Source: JAHFUS01 sp035689115 (GTDB taxonomy: Bacteria; Actinomycetota; Acidimicrobiia; Acidimicrobiales; GCA-2861595). Taken from it: a stretch of 64,000 nt of DNA. The position numbers and the translations under genes were made by a program. Every line of letters starts with the position of its first letter. Position 1 is the stretch's first letter. The notes under the pieces are model-generated. The model worked only from the letters and a program-made list of their open reading frames with translations. It had not been told where the DNA came from and did not search any database. This document shows positions 8,159 to 16,524 of the stretch, piece by piece. Location of the stretch: positions 11,901 through 75,900 of the forward strand of contig DASSMA010000056.1 of NCBI GenBank assembly GCA_035689115.1. The letters run 5' to 3'.

Positions 8159-9439
8159 TCAGGAGGCGCGCGGCGCCAGGAGCGGGTCGTCGGGCCCGGG
8201 CTCGGGCAGCTCCGCCGCCTCGCCCGCCGAGTTCCGCCCGGCCACCACCAGCCCGCCGGCACCGGCGGCGAGGGCGCCGGCCGCCCCGAGGGCGATGCCC
8301 CAGCGGGCGCCCAGGTGCTGCGAGACGGCGCCGACGATGGGACCGCCGAGCGGCGTGCTGCCGAGGAACACGATGGCCTGGAGGGCGAGCACCCGGCCCC
8401 GCATGGAGGGCTTGGCCCGCACCTGGACGATGGCCGTCGACGTGGTCATGAACGAGACGCTGCTGATGCCGACGAGGAAGCCCACCGCGAAGGCGGCCGG
8501 CAACCCGTGCACCACGGCCAGCAGGGCCATGGACGCGCCGAAGGCGAGGGCGCCGAGGCTCACGATCCGCAAGGTGACGATCCGCCGCCGGGCGGCGCCG
8601 AGGGCGCCGAGGAGCGACCCCAGGCTCACGACCGACATGAGCAGCGTGAAGGTGAGGTCGGAGCCGCCCAGGTCGCGGGTGGAGAAGAGCGGGAGGACGA
8701 CCTGGAAGTTGAACGCCAGGACGCCGATCACCGCCATCATCACCAGCGGCACGAACAGGTCGGTCACGCTGCGGACGTAGCGCAGGCCCTCGCGGACCTG
8801 GCCCCGGCCCCGGGCGGCAGGCTCGCTCGGGCGCAGCCCGGTCGGGTCCATCATCCACAGGGCGGCGAGGACGGCCGTGTACGACAGGCCGTCGAGGAGG
8901 AAGCACCAGCCGAACCCCACGGTGGTGACCAGCAGGCCGGCGATGGCCGGCCCCACCACCCGGGCGCCGGTCATCAGGGCGCTGTTGAGGCTCACCGCGT
9001 TGCTGATCTCGTCCTCCGGCACCAGCTCGACCACGAACGACCGCCGGGTCGGGTTGTCGAAGGCCAGGATGCAGCCGCCGGCGAAGGCGACCGCGTAGAT
9101 GGCGGCGACCGGGGGATTCCCGGAGAAGGCCAGGGCGGCGAGGCAGAACGACTGCACCATGGCCAGGCTCTGGGTGGTGAGCATCAACCGGCGCTTGTCC
9201 GACCGGTCGGCCACCAGGCCGGCGAAGGCGCCCAGCAGGAGCACGGGCCCGAACTGGGCGGCGACGAGCCCGCCGAGGGCGACGCCGCTGTGGGTGAGGT
9301 GCAGGACCAGCAGCGTCTGGGCGATGAGGGTCAGCCAGTTGCCCACCTGCGACACCAGTTGCCCGGTGAAGAAGAGCCGGAAGTTGCGGTGCCGCAGGGA
9401 GCGGAAGGTGTCGCCGGCGGCCAGCCGCAGCCTGGTCAT
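8159..9439 (-). CDS. Major facilitator superfamily exporter (MFS_3/enterobactin-exporter type)
   Basis: A 426-residue transporter with about twelve hydrophobic segments. The N-terminus FRSLRHRNFRLFFTGQLVSQVGNW, the loop GLVADRSDKRRLML and the central DNPTRRSFVVELVP are typical of the MFS_3 group, which exports siderophores, drugs and other small molecules by proton antiport. The start ATG 9439 coincides with the expected transcription start of an upstream TACACT -10 element, suggesting a leaderless message. Two inverted repeats overlap that promoter, so it is probably controlled by a dimeric repressor whose gene is not adjacent. Confidence 0.8.
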   Translation of the reverse strand: MTRLRLAAGDTFRSLRHRNFRLFFTGQLVSQVGNWLTLIAQTLLVLHLTHSGVALGGLVAAQFGPVLLLGAFAGLVADRSDKRRLMLTTQSLAMVQSFCLAALAFSGNPPVAAIYAVAFAGGCILAFDNPTRRSFVVELVPEDEISNAVSLNSALMTGARVVGPAIAGLLVTTVGFGWCFLLDGLSYTAVLAALWMMDPTGLRPSEPAARGRGQVREGLRYVRSVTDLFVPLVMMAVIGVLAFNFQVVLPLFSTRDLGGSDLTFTLLMSVVSLGSLLGALGAARRRIVTLRIVSLGALAFGASMALLAVVHGLPAAFAVGFLVGISSVSFMTTSTAIVQVRAKPSMRGRVLALQAIVFLGSTPLGGPIVGAVSQHLGARWGIALGAAGALAAGAGGLVVAGRNSAGEAAELPEPGPDDPLLAPRAS

Positions 9440-9444
9440 CAGGC

Positions 9445-9472
9445 AAGTGTAGGAGACACTTAGCGTTGCTAA
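9445..9472 (-). promoter_or_regulatory. Operator-like inverted repeats over the MFS gene promoter
   Basis: Two perfect inverted repeats overlap by two bases: AAGTGT-AGGAG-ACACTT (9445-9461) and TTAGC-GTT-GCTAA (9460-9472). On the minus strand, the -10-like hexamer TACACT (9451-9446) lies in the first repeat and a weak -35-like TTAGCA in the second. Transcription would start about at the gene's ATG. The TTAGCnnnGCTAA form resembles MarR-family operators, but no regulator gene is adjacent. Confidence 0.45.
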
Positions 9473-9548
9473 CCATCGGGCTCTTGACGGGCGGCCGGGG
9501 CGGTGCTGCACTCGTGTCGGTAGAGCGAGTACGGCGAAGGGGGACGGC

Positions 9549-11375
9549 ATGAGGCGAGCACTGCTCGGGCGTGGTGCGGTGGCGGCGGGCCTGCTCCTGC
9601 CGCTGGCGACGGTGGCGGCGGGAGCGACCGCCTCGCCGGGCAACGTGAAGGTCACCGACCAGGCCTACGCCAAAGCGAACGGGGCAGCCCCCGACGCGGT
9701 GAGCACGTCGTGCTCCTCCAACAACCGCCAGCAGAACGAGCCGTCGGTGGCGATGGACCCGATGAACCCGGGGATCCTCGTGGCCGGCGCCAACGACTAC
9801 TGCACCGTCGAGAAGGCGGGCGGGTCGTGGGCCGGCTTCTACCGCTCCACCACCGGTGGGAGCACGTGGACGAACTCGCTGCTGCCCGGCTACCCCGGCG
9901 ACGCCTCGCCGGAGGGCCAGGCCAGCCCGCTGCAGAAAGCCGGCATCCAGAACGCCGGCGACCCGGTCCAGGCGTGGGACACCGCCGGCCGGCTCTTCTA
10001 CATGGGCAATGCGTTCAGCCGGACGCGGCCGGCCAGCGGGTCGATCTGGGTGGCCACCTACGACCAGGAGGCGGCCCACTACGTCCGCACCGTCGTGGTC
10101 GGGAAGGGCACGCCGTCGCCGCTGTTCCTCGGCCGCTTCAACGACAAGACCTCCATCGAGGTCGACCGCACCGGCGGCGGCCACGACGGCAGCGTGTACG
10201 CGGCATGGAGCATCTTCAACGCCAGCGGCAACAACTCGATCCTGTTCGTGCGCTCCACCGACCACGGCGCCACCTTCTCCAAGCCGCTCGACATCTCCAA
10301 CGGCGTCCACGACAACCAGGACCCCGACATCGCCGTCACCCGCGACGGGACGGTGTACGTGGTGTGGCGGCAGTTCGACTTCGCCGCCACCGGCCAGGGC
10401 GCCGGCCGGGGTGGCCAGGAGTCGGCCGTGGTCTTCGCCCGCTCCACAGACGGCGGCGCCACCTTCAGCCGGCCGGCCGTCCTGGCGACGTTCACCGAGT
10501 TCGACGCCGCCGACCAGCCCGGCGACCCGGCCGCCTACGCGCAGGCGGCGGCCGAGGCGTTCGCGTCGTCCGACGGGGAGGCGGAGGCCGGCACCGAGGC
10601 CACCGGCGCCCGTGACTGCGGCGACGGCCCCTTCGCCTGCACCAGCGGGTACGTGTTCTTCCGCCACGACTCCCAGCCCCGCGCCACGGCCGACCAGACG
10701 GCCGGCGACAACACCCTGTTCGTGGCCTTCGACGGCGCCAAGCCCTCCACCGTCACGGCGTCCACGTCCACCTACCAGACATCCGGCCCGGGCCTGGTGG
10801 CCCAGGGCGCGATCTACTTCGTCACCATCAGCCCCACCGGCGCCATCGGCACGCCCAAGCTCCTCGACGACCAGCCGGCCGGCCACCAGTGGTTCCCCGA
10901 CATCAACGCCGACGGCGGCGTGCTCCACGCCGTGTGGCACGACAGCCGCCTCGACGACGGCTACAGCGTGCAGCGCCCGCCGGGCGACGCCGCCGCCCTC
11001 GACTCGTCCGGCCGCTTCCACAAGGCCAGCAGCGGGATCGACACGTGGGGCGCGTCGTCGACGGACGGCGGGACCACGTGGACCTCGTCACGCCTGTCCA
11101 CGCAGTCGCAGAACCCGAACCTCCTCATGTTCGGCAACCGGCGAAGCCCCTTCCACGGCGACTACAACACCATCTCCTCGGTCGGCCGGTCGGCGTTCGG
11201 CACGTGGACCGACACGCGGGACGTGCTCCTCGGCACCGACATCCGCTACCCCGGCCAGGCCGAGGACTTCCAGGTGCACCAGTGCCGGGCCACCACCGAC
11301 CCCAGTGTGGCCGATGCCTGCCCCAACGAAGGCGGCATCGACCAGAACGTCTACGGCGCCCTGAGCTCGTCGTAG
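9549..11375 (+). CDS. Secreted BNR/sialidase-fold repeat protein
   Basis: A 608-residue exported protein. Residues 1 to about 28 are a signal peptide (RR, hydrophobic stretch, ATA/SPG cleavage region). The body has repeated Asp-box-like BNR motifs such as RSTTGGSTWTN, RSTDHGATFSKP, RSTDGGATFSRP and STDGGTTWTSS, typical of a six-bladed sialidase-type propeller. The usual catalytic Arg triad of sialidases was not identified, so a glycosidase activity is not claimed. It has four or more Cys, consistent with an extracellular protein. It is preceded by an AGGGGGACGGC ribosome-binding site and converges with the next gene. Confidence 0.7.
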   Translation: MRRALLGRGAVAAGLLLPLATVAAGATASPGNVKVTDQAYAKANGAAPDAVSTSCSSNNRQQNEPSVAMDPMNPGILVAGANDYCTVEKAGGSWAGFYRSTTGGSTWTNSLLPGYPGDASPEGQASPLQKAGIQNAGDPVQAWDTAGRLFYMGNAFSRTRPASGSIWVATYDQEAAHYVRTVVVGKGTPSPLFLGRFNDKTSIEVDRTGGGHDGSVYAAWSIFNASGNNSILFVRSTDHGATFSKPLDISNGVHDNQDPDIAVTRDGTVYVVWRQFDFAATGQGAGRGGQESAVVFARSTDGGATFSRPAVLATFTEFDAADQPGDPAAYAQAAAEAFASSDGEAEAGTEATGARDCGDGPFACTSGYVFFRHDSQPRATADQTAGDNTLFVAFDGAKPSTVTASTSTYQTSGPGLVAQGAIYFVTISPTGAIGTPKLLDDQPAGHQWFPDINADGGVLHAVWHDSRLDDGYSVQRPPGDAAALDSSGRFHKASSGIDTWGASSTDGGTTWTSSRLSTQSQNPNLLMFGNRRSPFHGDYNTISSVGRSAFGTWTDTRDVLLGTDIRYPGQAEDFQVHQCRATTDPSVADACPNEGGIDQNVYGALSSS

Positions 11376-11380
11376 ACCCC

Positions 11381-12211
11381 TCAGGGGTTGCGGAGGTAGC
11401 CCTTCAGACGCGGCCCGAGCGACGGGTCGGGGCCCCATGAGCGGAGGAGGCCGGCGGCGAACAGCTCCTCCGCCGGCCGCCGGCCATAGGCGTAGAGCAG
11501 CATCGTCACGGGGTCGGCGCCCACGTGGCAGTCGACGGCGGTGGCTCCGGCCGGCCCGATCGTCACGCCCTCGCCGTCGAGGCGCAGGCTGAACGAGGGG
11601 CCGCCGTCGACCACGAGCTCGTAGGTGGCGCGGACCCCGGCCGCCGCCTCCGCGTCGGCGATGACGGGCAGCTTGGCGGGGAAGACGCCGGTGACGACCA
11701 GGCGGGCCACCTCGGCGTCGGTCGACCACGGCTGGTCGACCGCACCGGCGAGGTCCTCGCCGTGGACCGTCAGTTCGCCCAGCACCAGGCAGGCCATGGT
11801 GGCGAGGTGGTTCTCCTTGTCGGGGCGGTACCACGGGGTCGGGAGCCAGTCGCCCGGGGGGCGGGCGGCAGCGCTGACGAAGGCGGCGGCGGCCGCCTCC
11901 ACCGCGGCCGCCAGCCCGGCCGGCGTCCCGTCGGTCTCCACTTCGGCGATGCGCGCGAGCAACGCGGCCGTGCCGTCGGCGTCGAGACCGCCGAAGCGGT
12001 CCTCGGCCGAGGCGGCGAAGCCGGCGCAGGCCATCGCCAGGTGCCGGCCCAGCCCGTCGATGGTCCACGTCAGCCCGGGCACCGGTGCGTCGAGGTCGCC
12101 GGCCTTGCGCAGCAGCGAGGCGGCGGCGGCTGCCGCGAGGCTCGTCGCCTCCAGGACGGCGCCGACGTCGAGCGCCACCTCGGCCTCCGGTACCACCCAC
12201 GTCGCGTCCAT
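11381..12211 (-). CDS. Maleylpyruvate-isomerase N-terminal (DinB-like) family protein
   Basis: A 276-residue soluble protein. The N-terminal half (about 15-165) has the helical DinB/maleylpyruvate-isomerase pattern, with LGRHLA and a later GELTVHGEDLAGAV; these conserved His/Glu residues bind a metal in mycothiol-dependent enzymes. The C-terminal third (about 180-270) resembles the small SCP2-like domain often attached in actinobacteria (GPSFSLRLDGEGVTI, DCHVGADPVTMLLYAYGR). The role is probably a thiol-dependent transferase or isomerase; substrate unknown. ATG 12211 is the first start that excludes low-complexity upstream sequence. Confidence 0.6.
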   Translation of the reverse strand: MDATWVVPEAEVALDVGAVLEATSLAAAAAASLLRKAGDLDAPVPGLTWTIDGLGRHLAMACAGFAASAEDRFGGLDADGTAALLARIAEVETDGTPAGLAAAVEAAAAAFVSAAARPPGDWLPTPWYRPDKENHLATMACLVLGELTVHGEDLAGAVDQPWSTDAEVARLVVTGVFPAKLPVIADAEAAAGVRATYELVVDGGPSFSLRLDGEGVTIGPAGATAVDCHVGADPVTMLLYAYGRRPAEELFAAGLLRSWGPDPSLGPRLKGYLRNP

Positions 12212-12311
12212 TCGGTCGCCGAGTTTCGCGCCGGTCACCTGGAACGGGCGATGCGCCCCGGCCGGGGCGGGCGGACCATCGCAGGGTCGGAACCAGCCCG
12301 GAGGTGGTCGC

Positions 12312-12677
12312 ATGTTGGAGCGCATCGAGAGCCCGGAGGGCGTGCTCGCCTTCCGGGCCGTCGGCAAGGTCACGGAGGAGGACTACCGGGACGTTCTCAC
12401 GCCGGCGGTCCAGGCGCTGATCGCCGAGCGGGGCGAGGTGCGCCTGCTGTACGTGCTCGGCGACGAGTTCGAGGGCTACGCGTCCGGGGCCGGCTGGGAG
12501 GACACCAAGCTGGGCCTCGGCCACTGGACGAAGTGGAAGCGCGTCGCGCTCGTCACGAACCACGAGTGGGTGCGCCACGCCATCGCCCTGCTCGGCTGGG
12601 TCCTCCCCGGCGAGGTGAAGGTGTTCGACCTCGCCGAGGACGGTGACGCCCTCGCCTGGGCCGCCTCGCCGGCATAG
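12312..12677 (+). CDS. SpoIIAA-like (STAS-fold) small protein
   Basis: A 121-residue protein with a GAGGTGG ribosome-binding site before ATG 12312. The pattern VLAFRAVGKVTEEDYRDVLTPAV and LLYVLGDEFEGY...WEDTKLGLGHWTKWKRVALVTNHEW is typical of the SpoIIAA-like/DUF3478 family, a STAS fold without the phosphorylated Ser of true anti-anti-sigma factors. The family is widespread in proteobacteria and actinobacteria and is of uncertain role. It is likely a single-gene unit, since the next gene begins 45 bp later with its own leader. Confidence 0.7.
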   Translation: MLERIESPEGVLAFRAVGKVTEEDYRDVLTPAVQALIAERGEVRLLYVLGDEFEGYASGAGWEDTKLGLGHWTKWKRVALVTNHEWVRHAIALLGWVLPGEVKVFDLAEDGDALAWAASPA

Positions 12678-12722
12678 GAGACGTGCCAAGATGCCCCTCA
12701 CGATCGAACGAGAGGGGACGGG

Positions 12723-13031
12723 ATGTGGGCCCAACTGATCAGCGCGCGCGTCAAGGACGGCAGCGAGGTCGAACTGGAGAAGGTGTACCAGCAGGTTCGT
12801 GACGCCGAGCAGCCCGACTCGGGCCTCCTGCGCACGCTCGTCATGCGCGACCAGAACGACCCGAGCATGGTGATGACCCTGGTGGTGTTCGAGAGCGAGG
12901 AGCACGCCCGGGCCCGCGAGGCCGACCCCCGGCGGGCCGAGGGGCTGGCGGGGGCGCGGGAGTCGATGGCCGCCGTGTTCGACGGCCCGCCCTCGTTCAC
13001 GAACCTGGAGGTCCTCCAGGAGTACACCTAG
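12723..13031 (+). CDS. Antibiotic-biosynthesis-monooxygenase-like (dimeric alpha/beta barrel) protein
   Basis: A 102-residue protein with the ABM-like ferredoxin fold pattern: a beta strand (MWAQLISARVKDG), a helix, a strand (GLLRTLVMRDQND), then MVMTLVVFESEEHARARE. Such proteins range from quinol monooxygenases to non-catalytic dimers. No catalytic residues can be assigned. Its last 35 bases overlap the 3' end of the convergent methyltransferase gene. Confidence 0.6.
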   Translation: MWAQLISARVKDGSEVELEKVYQQVRDAEQPDSGLLRTLVMRDQNDPSMVMTLVVFESEEHARAREADPRRAEGLAGARESMAAVFDGPPSFTNLEVLQEYT

Positions 13032-13812
13032 AAGCCAGCCCGCGGAGGTCGCCGTCCTCGTCCCACCACGGCTCGGCCGGGCCGAGGCCGGCGGCCGCCA
13101 GCGACGGGTCGAGGTCGGCGTCCTGCTCGCCGCCCACCTCGACGAGGAGCCACCCTCCCGGGCGCAGCAGGCGGCCGGCGGCCGCCACCACCCGGCGCAC
13201 CACGTCGAGGCCGTCGGCCCCGCCGTCGAGGGCCGACCGGGGTTCGTGGCGCCGGACGTCGGCGGGGAGGAGGCGCAGCGCGCCGGTGGGGACGTAGGGC
13301 GCCACGGCGGTCACCACGTCGGCCCGCGGGCCCGGCCGCAGCGGCCCGTCGAGGTCGCCGGCAACCGCCCGCACCCCGTTGGCCCGGGCGCAGGCCGCAG
13401 CCCGCCGGTCGAGGTCCACGCCGACCACCGTGGCCGACGGCACGGCGGCCGAGAGGGCGGCAGCCACCGCGCCCGACCCGGTGCAGAGGTCCACGGCCAG
13501 ACCGCCGGCCGGCAGCAGGGCCGCCGCCCGCCGGGCCAGCTCCTCGCTCTGGAGGCGGGGCACGTACACGCCGGCGTCCACCCGCACCCACACGCCGCAG
13601 AACCACAGGCCGCCCACGATCCACGCCAGCGGCTCCCCCGCCTCCCGCCGGCCGGCCCACGCCTCCAGGGTGGCCTCGTCGGGGGCGCCGGCCGCCAGCT
13701 CGTCCGCCTCCTCCTCGGCCGCCACCCACCCGGCGGCCGCCAACCGGGCCACCAGCCACTCCCGAGTACATAGGGTGCGGAATCCGCACCCTATGTACTC
13801 GGGGTCGGGCAT
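12997..13812 (-). CDS. SAM-dependent methyltransferase, HemK/PrmC-like, with a palindrome inside its 5' coding region
   Basis: The 271-residue protein has a HemK-like layout: a helical N-terminal segment (EWLVARLAAAGWVAAEEEADELAA), the boundary motif YVPRLQSEELARRAAALLP, then motif I VDLCTGSGAVAAAL near residues 125-138 and VVGVDLDRR. The family catalytic NPPY is replaced by VAPYVPTGAL, so glutamine methylation of release factors is doubtful. ATG 13812 overlaps the msrB stop (TGATG), which implies translational coupling. Residues 5-17 are encoded by a perfect palindrome (13763-13801) containing ATA, CTA and TGT codons that are rare here. Without it the protein would begin near the GTG at residue 20. 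Confidence 0.65.
   Translation of the reverse strand: MPDPEYIGCGFRTLCTREWLVARLAAAGWVAAEEEADELAAGAPDEATLEAWAGRREAGEPLAWIVGGLWFCGVWVRVDAGVYVPRLQSEELARRAAALLPAGGLAVDLCTGSGAVAAALSAAVPSATVVGVDLDRRAAACARANGVRAVAGDLDGPLRPGPRADVVTAVAPYVPTGALRLLPADVRRHEPRSALDGGADGLDVVRRVVAAAGRLLRPGGWLLVEVGGEQDADLDPSLAAAGLGPAEPWWDEDGDLRGLASRCTPGGPPGS
13764..13800. repeat. 37-bp perfect palindrome, copy 1
   Basis: Arms GAGTACATAGGGTGCGG and CCGCACCCTATGTACTC surround the centre AAT. Pairing extends to 19-21 bp if flanking and central bases are counted. A second copy with identical arms and centre AAA lies at 52540-52576. This copy is within the reading frame of the methyltransferase, immediately after msrB. The arms are richer in A+T than the surrounding DNA. 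Confidence 0.9.
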
Positions 13813-14210
13813 CAGGCCTTGGTGTCGAGGTCCAGCGAGCAGGAGTTGATGCAGTAGCGCTGGCCGGTGGGACCGGGTCCGTCGTCGAACACGTGCCCCA
13901 GGTGGCCGCCGCAGCGCTTGCAGACCACCTCGGTGCGCACCATGCCGTGGCTGCGGTCGGTGACCAGCTCCACCGCGTCGGCGACCGCCGGCTCGGTGAA
14001 GCTGGGCCAGCCCGTGCCGGAGTCGAACTTGGCGTCGGAGGAGAACAGGGCGGCGCCGCAGCCGGCGCAGCGGTACATGCCGTCGTCGTGGACGTCGAAG
14101 TACTTGCCGGTGAACGCCCGCTCGGTTCCCTTGCGGCGCAGCACCTCGTACTGCTCGGGGGTGAGCGACTGACGCCACTCCTCGTCGGTCTTCGCCATCT
14201 CCGGGCTCAT
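13812..14210 (-). CDS. msrB: Peptide-methionine (R)-S-oxide reductase
   Basis: A 132-residue enzyme of normal MsrB length, which repairs methionine-R-sulfoxide in oxidised proteins in the cytoplasm. Visible marks are YRCAGCGAALFSSDAKFDSGTGWPSF, the zinc-binding pairs CAGC and CKRC, the catalytic motif RYCINSCSLD (Cys near residue 121) and GHLGHVFDDGP. ATG 14210 follows GGAGGAGG with five bases between. The stop overlaps the following methyltransferase ATG by one base. Confidence 0.95.
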   Translation of the reverse strand: MSPEMAKTDEEWRQSLTPEQYEVLRRKGTERAFTGKYFDVHDDGMYRCAGCGAALFSSDAKFDSGTGWPSFTEPAVADAVELVTDRSHGMVRTEVVCKRCGGHLGHVFDDGPGPTGQRYCINSCSLDLDTKA

Positions 14211-14242
14211 TGGGGCCTCCTCCCTCATACGGGAGCCCCAGC

Positions 14243-15811
14243 CTACGAAGCGACGGCGACCAACCGTGACCGGGAGCGGGGGCGGCGGTAGCGCATGGTG
14301 CGGTTGCGGCCCTGGCGCTTGGCCCGGTAGAGGGCGGCGTCGGCGGCCGCCACCAGGCCGGCGCCGTCGTCGGCGTCGGCGGGGAACGAGGCCACGCCGG
14401 CGCTGACCGTGATCGGGATGGGGAGTGGGCCCGACGCCACCGCCGCCCGCAGGCGCTCGGCCACCTCCACCGCCTGGGCCGGGGCGCAGCCGGGCACGAT
14501 GACGACGAACTCCTCGCCGCCGTAGCGGGCCGGCACGTCCATCTCCCGGGCCGCCGACCGGAGCGCGGCGCCGACCACCTGGAGGACCTGGTCGCCGGTC
14601 TGGTGCCCGTGGGTGTCGTTGACCGCCTTGAAGTGGTCGACGTCGACGAGGATCAGCCCGCACGGCTCGCCCCGCCGCACGGCGGCAGCCAGTTCGCGCT
14701 CGAGCGACTCGTCGAAGGTACGCCGGTTGGCGAGCCCGGTGAGGCCGTCGGTGGTGGCCATGCGGCGGATCTCCGACTGGAGGGCGGCGGCCCGCAGGGC
14801 GAGCGAGGCGTGGGCGGCGAACTGCGCCAGCAGGTCCACCGTGCGGGAACTGACCCGGGCCCGCCCGCCGCCGCCCCGCTCGACGGCGAGGGCGCCGACC
14901 GGGTCACCGTCGGCGAGGAGGGGCACGACCATCACGTTGGACGCGCCGGGCAGGGCGGCCGCCAGGCGGGCGTCGAAGCCGTCGAGGGCCCGCCGCAGCC
15001 GCGGCTCGGTGGGCAGCAGCTCGGGCCGGGCGGCCACCAGGGCCTGCTCGAGGGCGCCGTCGGCGTCACGGGCGAACACGGCCGCGCCACCGTTGGCGTC
15101 CAGCAGGACGGCCGACCGGCAGGCGCCGAATGCGTCGGCCACGCCGGCCAGCAGGAGCTCGACCAGCTCGTCGGCCTCGGTGGTGGCCGCCATCCGGCGA
15201 CCCATCTCCGCCAGGGCCCGCATCTCCGCCTTCCCCCTGCGCAGCTCGGCCTCGTTCAGCGACGACAGCCAAGCCGTGGCCACCGCCACCGCCAGCACCG
15301 CCAACCCGCCCAGGAGGGCGCCGTACTCGGGGCCCGGCGCCGGGCGCTGGGCCACCACGCCGGCCCGGATGAGCCACGACAGGCAGAACAGGAGCAGGGC
15401 GTGCCAGAGGGCGGCCTTCAGCCCGCTGCGGAACGAGAGGAGCAGGGTGACGGCGATGACGTGGACGAGGACCAGGAACGTGAGGGCGGTCCCCGGGCCG
15501 CCGGTGAGGGCGGTCACGAGCGCCAGGTAGAGGCCGTCGACCAGCACGAGGCCGCCGACCAGCGCCGGCCCCGCCTGGCGGCGGAGGCTCAGGTAGGCGC
15601 TCGTCGATCCCAGGGCGTACACCACGCTGGCCGCGCCCAGGGCAGGCCCGGCGGCGCCGGTCAGGACGTTGGACAGGGTGAGGGCCAGGATCACCACGAC
15701 GGCGGCCAGGCCCAGGCGGACCAACTGGAGGAGCCCGAGGCGCACGGGCAGCGGGGCCAGGTCGCCGGCCGCGTCGACTGGCCCGCGCAGGCGGGCGACG
15801 ATCCGGCTCAC
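14243..15811 (-). CDS. Membrane diguanylate cyclase with GAF domain
   Basis: A 522-residue protein. Six or so hydrophobic segments occupy residues about 20-190, a GAF-like sensor about 205-350 (ELVELLLAGVADAFGACRSAVLLD), and a GGDEF domain about 360-510. The catalytic motif is GGEEF at residues 431-435, a functional variant. No RxxD inhibitory site stands at the usual position. It should make cyclic-di-GMP at the membrane. The GTG start overlaps the stop of the preceding gene (GTGA), so the upstream Pro-rich membrane protein is co-translated and may be its partner. Confidence 0.85.
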   Translation of the reverse strand: MSRIVARLRGPVDAAGDLAPLPVRLGLLQLVRLGLAAVVVILALTLSNVLTGAAGPALGAASVVYALGSTSAYLSLRRQAGPALVGGLVLVDGLYLALVTALTGGPGTALTFLVLVHVIAVTLLLSFRSGLKAALWHALLLFCLSWLIRAGVVAQRPAPGPEYGALLGGLAVLAVAVATAWLSSLNEAELRRGKAEMRALAEMGRRMAATTEADELVELLLAGVADAFGACRSAVLLDANGGAAVFARDADGALEQALVAARPELLPTEPRLRRALDGFDARLAAALPGASNVMVVPLLADGDPVGALAVERGGGGRARVSSRTVDLLAQFAAHASLALRAAALQSEIRRMATTDGLTGLANRRTFDESLERELAAAVRRGEPCGLILVDVDHFKAVNDTHGHQTGDQVLQVVGAALRSAAREMDVPARYGGEEFVVIVPGCAPAQAVEVAERLRAAVASGPLPIPITVSAGVASFPADADDGAGLVAAADAALYRAKRQGRNRTMRYRRPRSRSRLVAVAS

Positions 15812-16446
15812 GTGAATTCGAGGAGTTGGTCGTCGGCCGCCAGGCGGCGGTCGCCCCGGTCGAGGCGGGCGTGCACGAGCAGGAACACCGCGACGGCGAC
15901 CGCCAGGCCCATGGGAAAGGAGAGGTCCTGGACGGTCTCCGCCGCGGCGCGGCGCAGGCGAAGGGGGACGGGGCCGGCGGCATCGGGCGCCGCAGCCCCC
16001 TGCCGGCCGGACAGGGCCGGTCCGGTGACGGGGCTCGGGATCCCCGGGGCGGTGACGGCCGGCGAGGTGGGAGCACGGGAGGCCGGCGACGTGGCCGGGG
16101 GCGCCGTGGTGGCCGGTGCAGCGGTGGTGGGCGGGGCCGGCAGCGTGACCGGCGGCGTGGCGACCGAGGGGAGGACGGTGATCGGCGGCGTGGTCACCGA
16201 GGGCACCACGGTGACGGAGGGAACCTCGACGCCGGGCACCGACGCCGGGGGAAGGGTCACCGGGGGCAGGCTGACCGGGGGCAGGGTGACGGCCGGCACC
16301 GACAGGCCGGGGACCAGGGGCGCGGTGGTCGGCGTGGTGTCGGCCAGGGCCGAGCCGGCCGCCCAGCACGCGCCCGCGGCCGACAAGCCGGCGGCCATCG
16401 CCGCCACCGCGGCGCGCCGCCACCGTCCGCCGATCCCAATTCCCAT
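15808..16446 (-). CDS. Secreted Pro/Thr-rich protein with C-terminal membrane anchor
   Basis: A 212-residue protein. It has an N-terminal signal peptide (RRAAVAAMAAGLSAAGACWAAGSALA), a long extracellular segment of valine/proline/threonine repeats (TLPPVSLPPVTLPP and similar, residues about 40-150), then one membrane segment (MGLAVAVAVFLLVHARL) and a short cytoplasmic tail. No catalytic domain is seen. Four-base overlap with the membrane diguanylate cyclase suggests that it could be an extracytoplasmic input or spacer. The start is uncertain; an in-frame ATG lies at 16470. Confidence 0.6.
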   Translation of the reverse strand: MGIGIGGRWRRAAVAAMAAGLSAAGACWAAGSALADTTPTTAPLVPGLSVPAVTLPPVSLPPVTLPPASVPGVEVPSVTVVPSVTTPPITVLPSVATPPVTLPAPPTTAAPATTAPPATSPASRAPTSPAVTAPGIPSPVTGPALSGRQGAAAPDAAGPVPLRLRRAAAETVQDLSFPMGLAVAVAVFLLVHARLDRGDRRLAADDQLLEFT

Positions 16447-16512
16447 CCCCTCCCATGTTCGGCAAGACATCCCGGGGAATGAGCCAACTGTGATATCCGG
16501 GCCGGTCACGGC

Positions 16513-16518
16513 TACAAA
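16513..16518 (+). promoter_or_regulatory. Candidate -10 element of the grd-like operon
   Basis: TACAAA lies seven bases before ATG 16525, which would make the message leaderless, as is common in actinobacteria. There is no ribosome-binding site before this ATG. The -35 region is weak. This rests on position and composition only. Confidence 0.35.
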
Positions 16519-16524
16519 TGACTG

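Noticed and set aside
11088..12905. 600-codon minus-strand frame
   Set aside because: It overlaps four supported genes and encodes Arg/Gly-rich sequence without domains.
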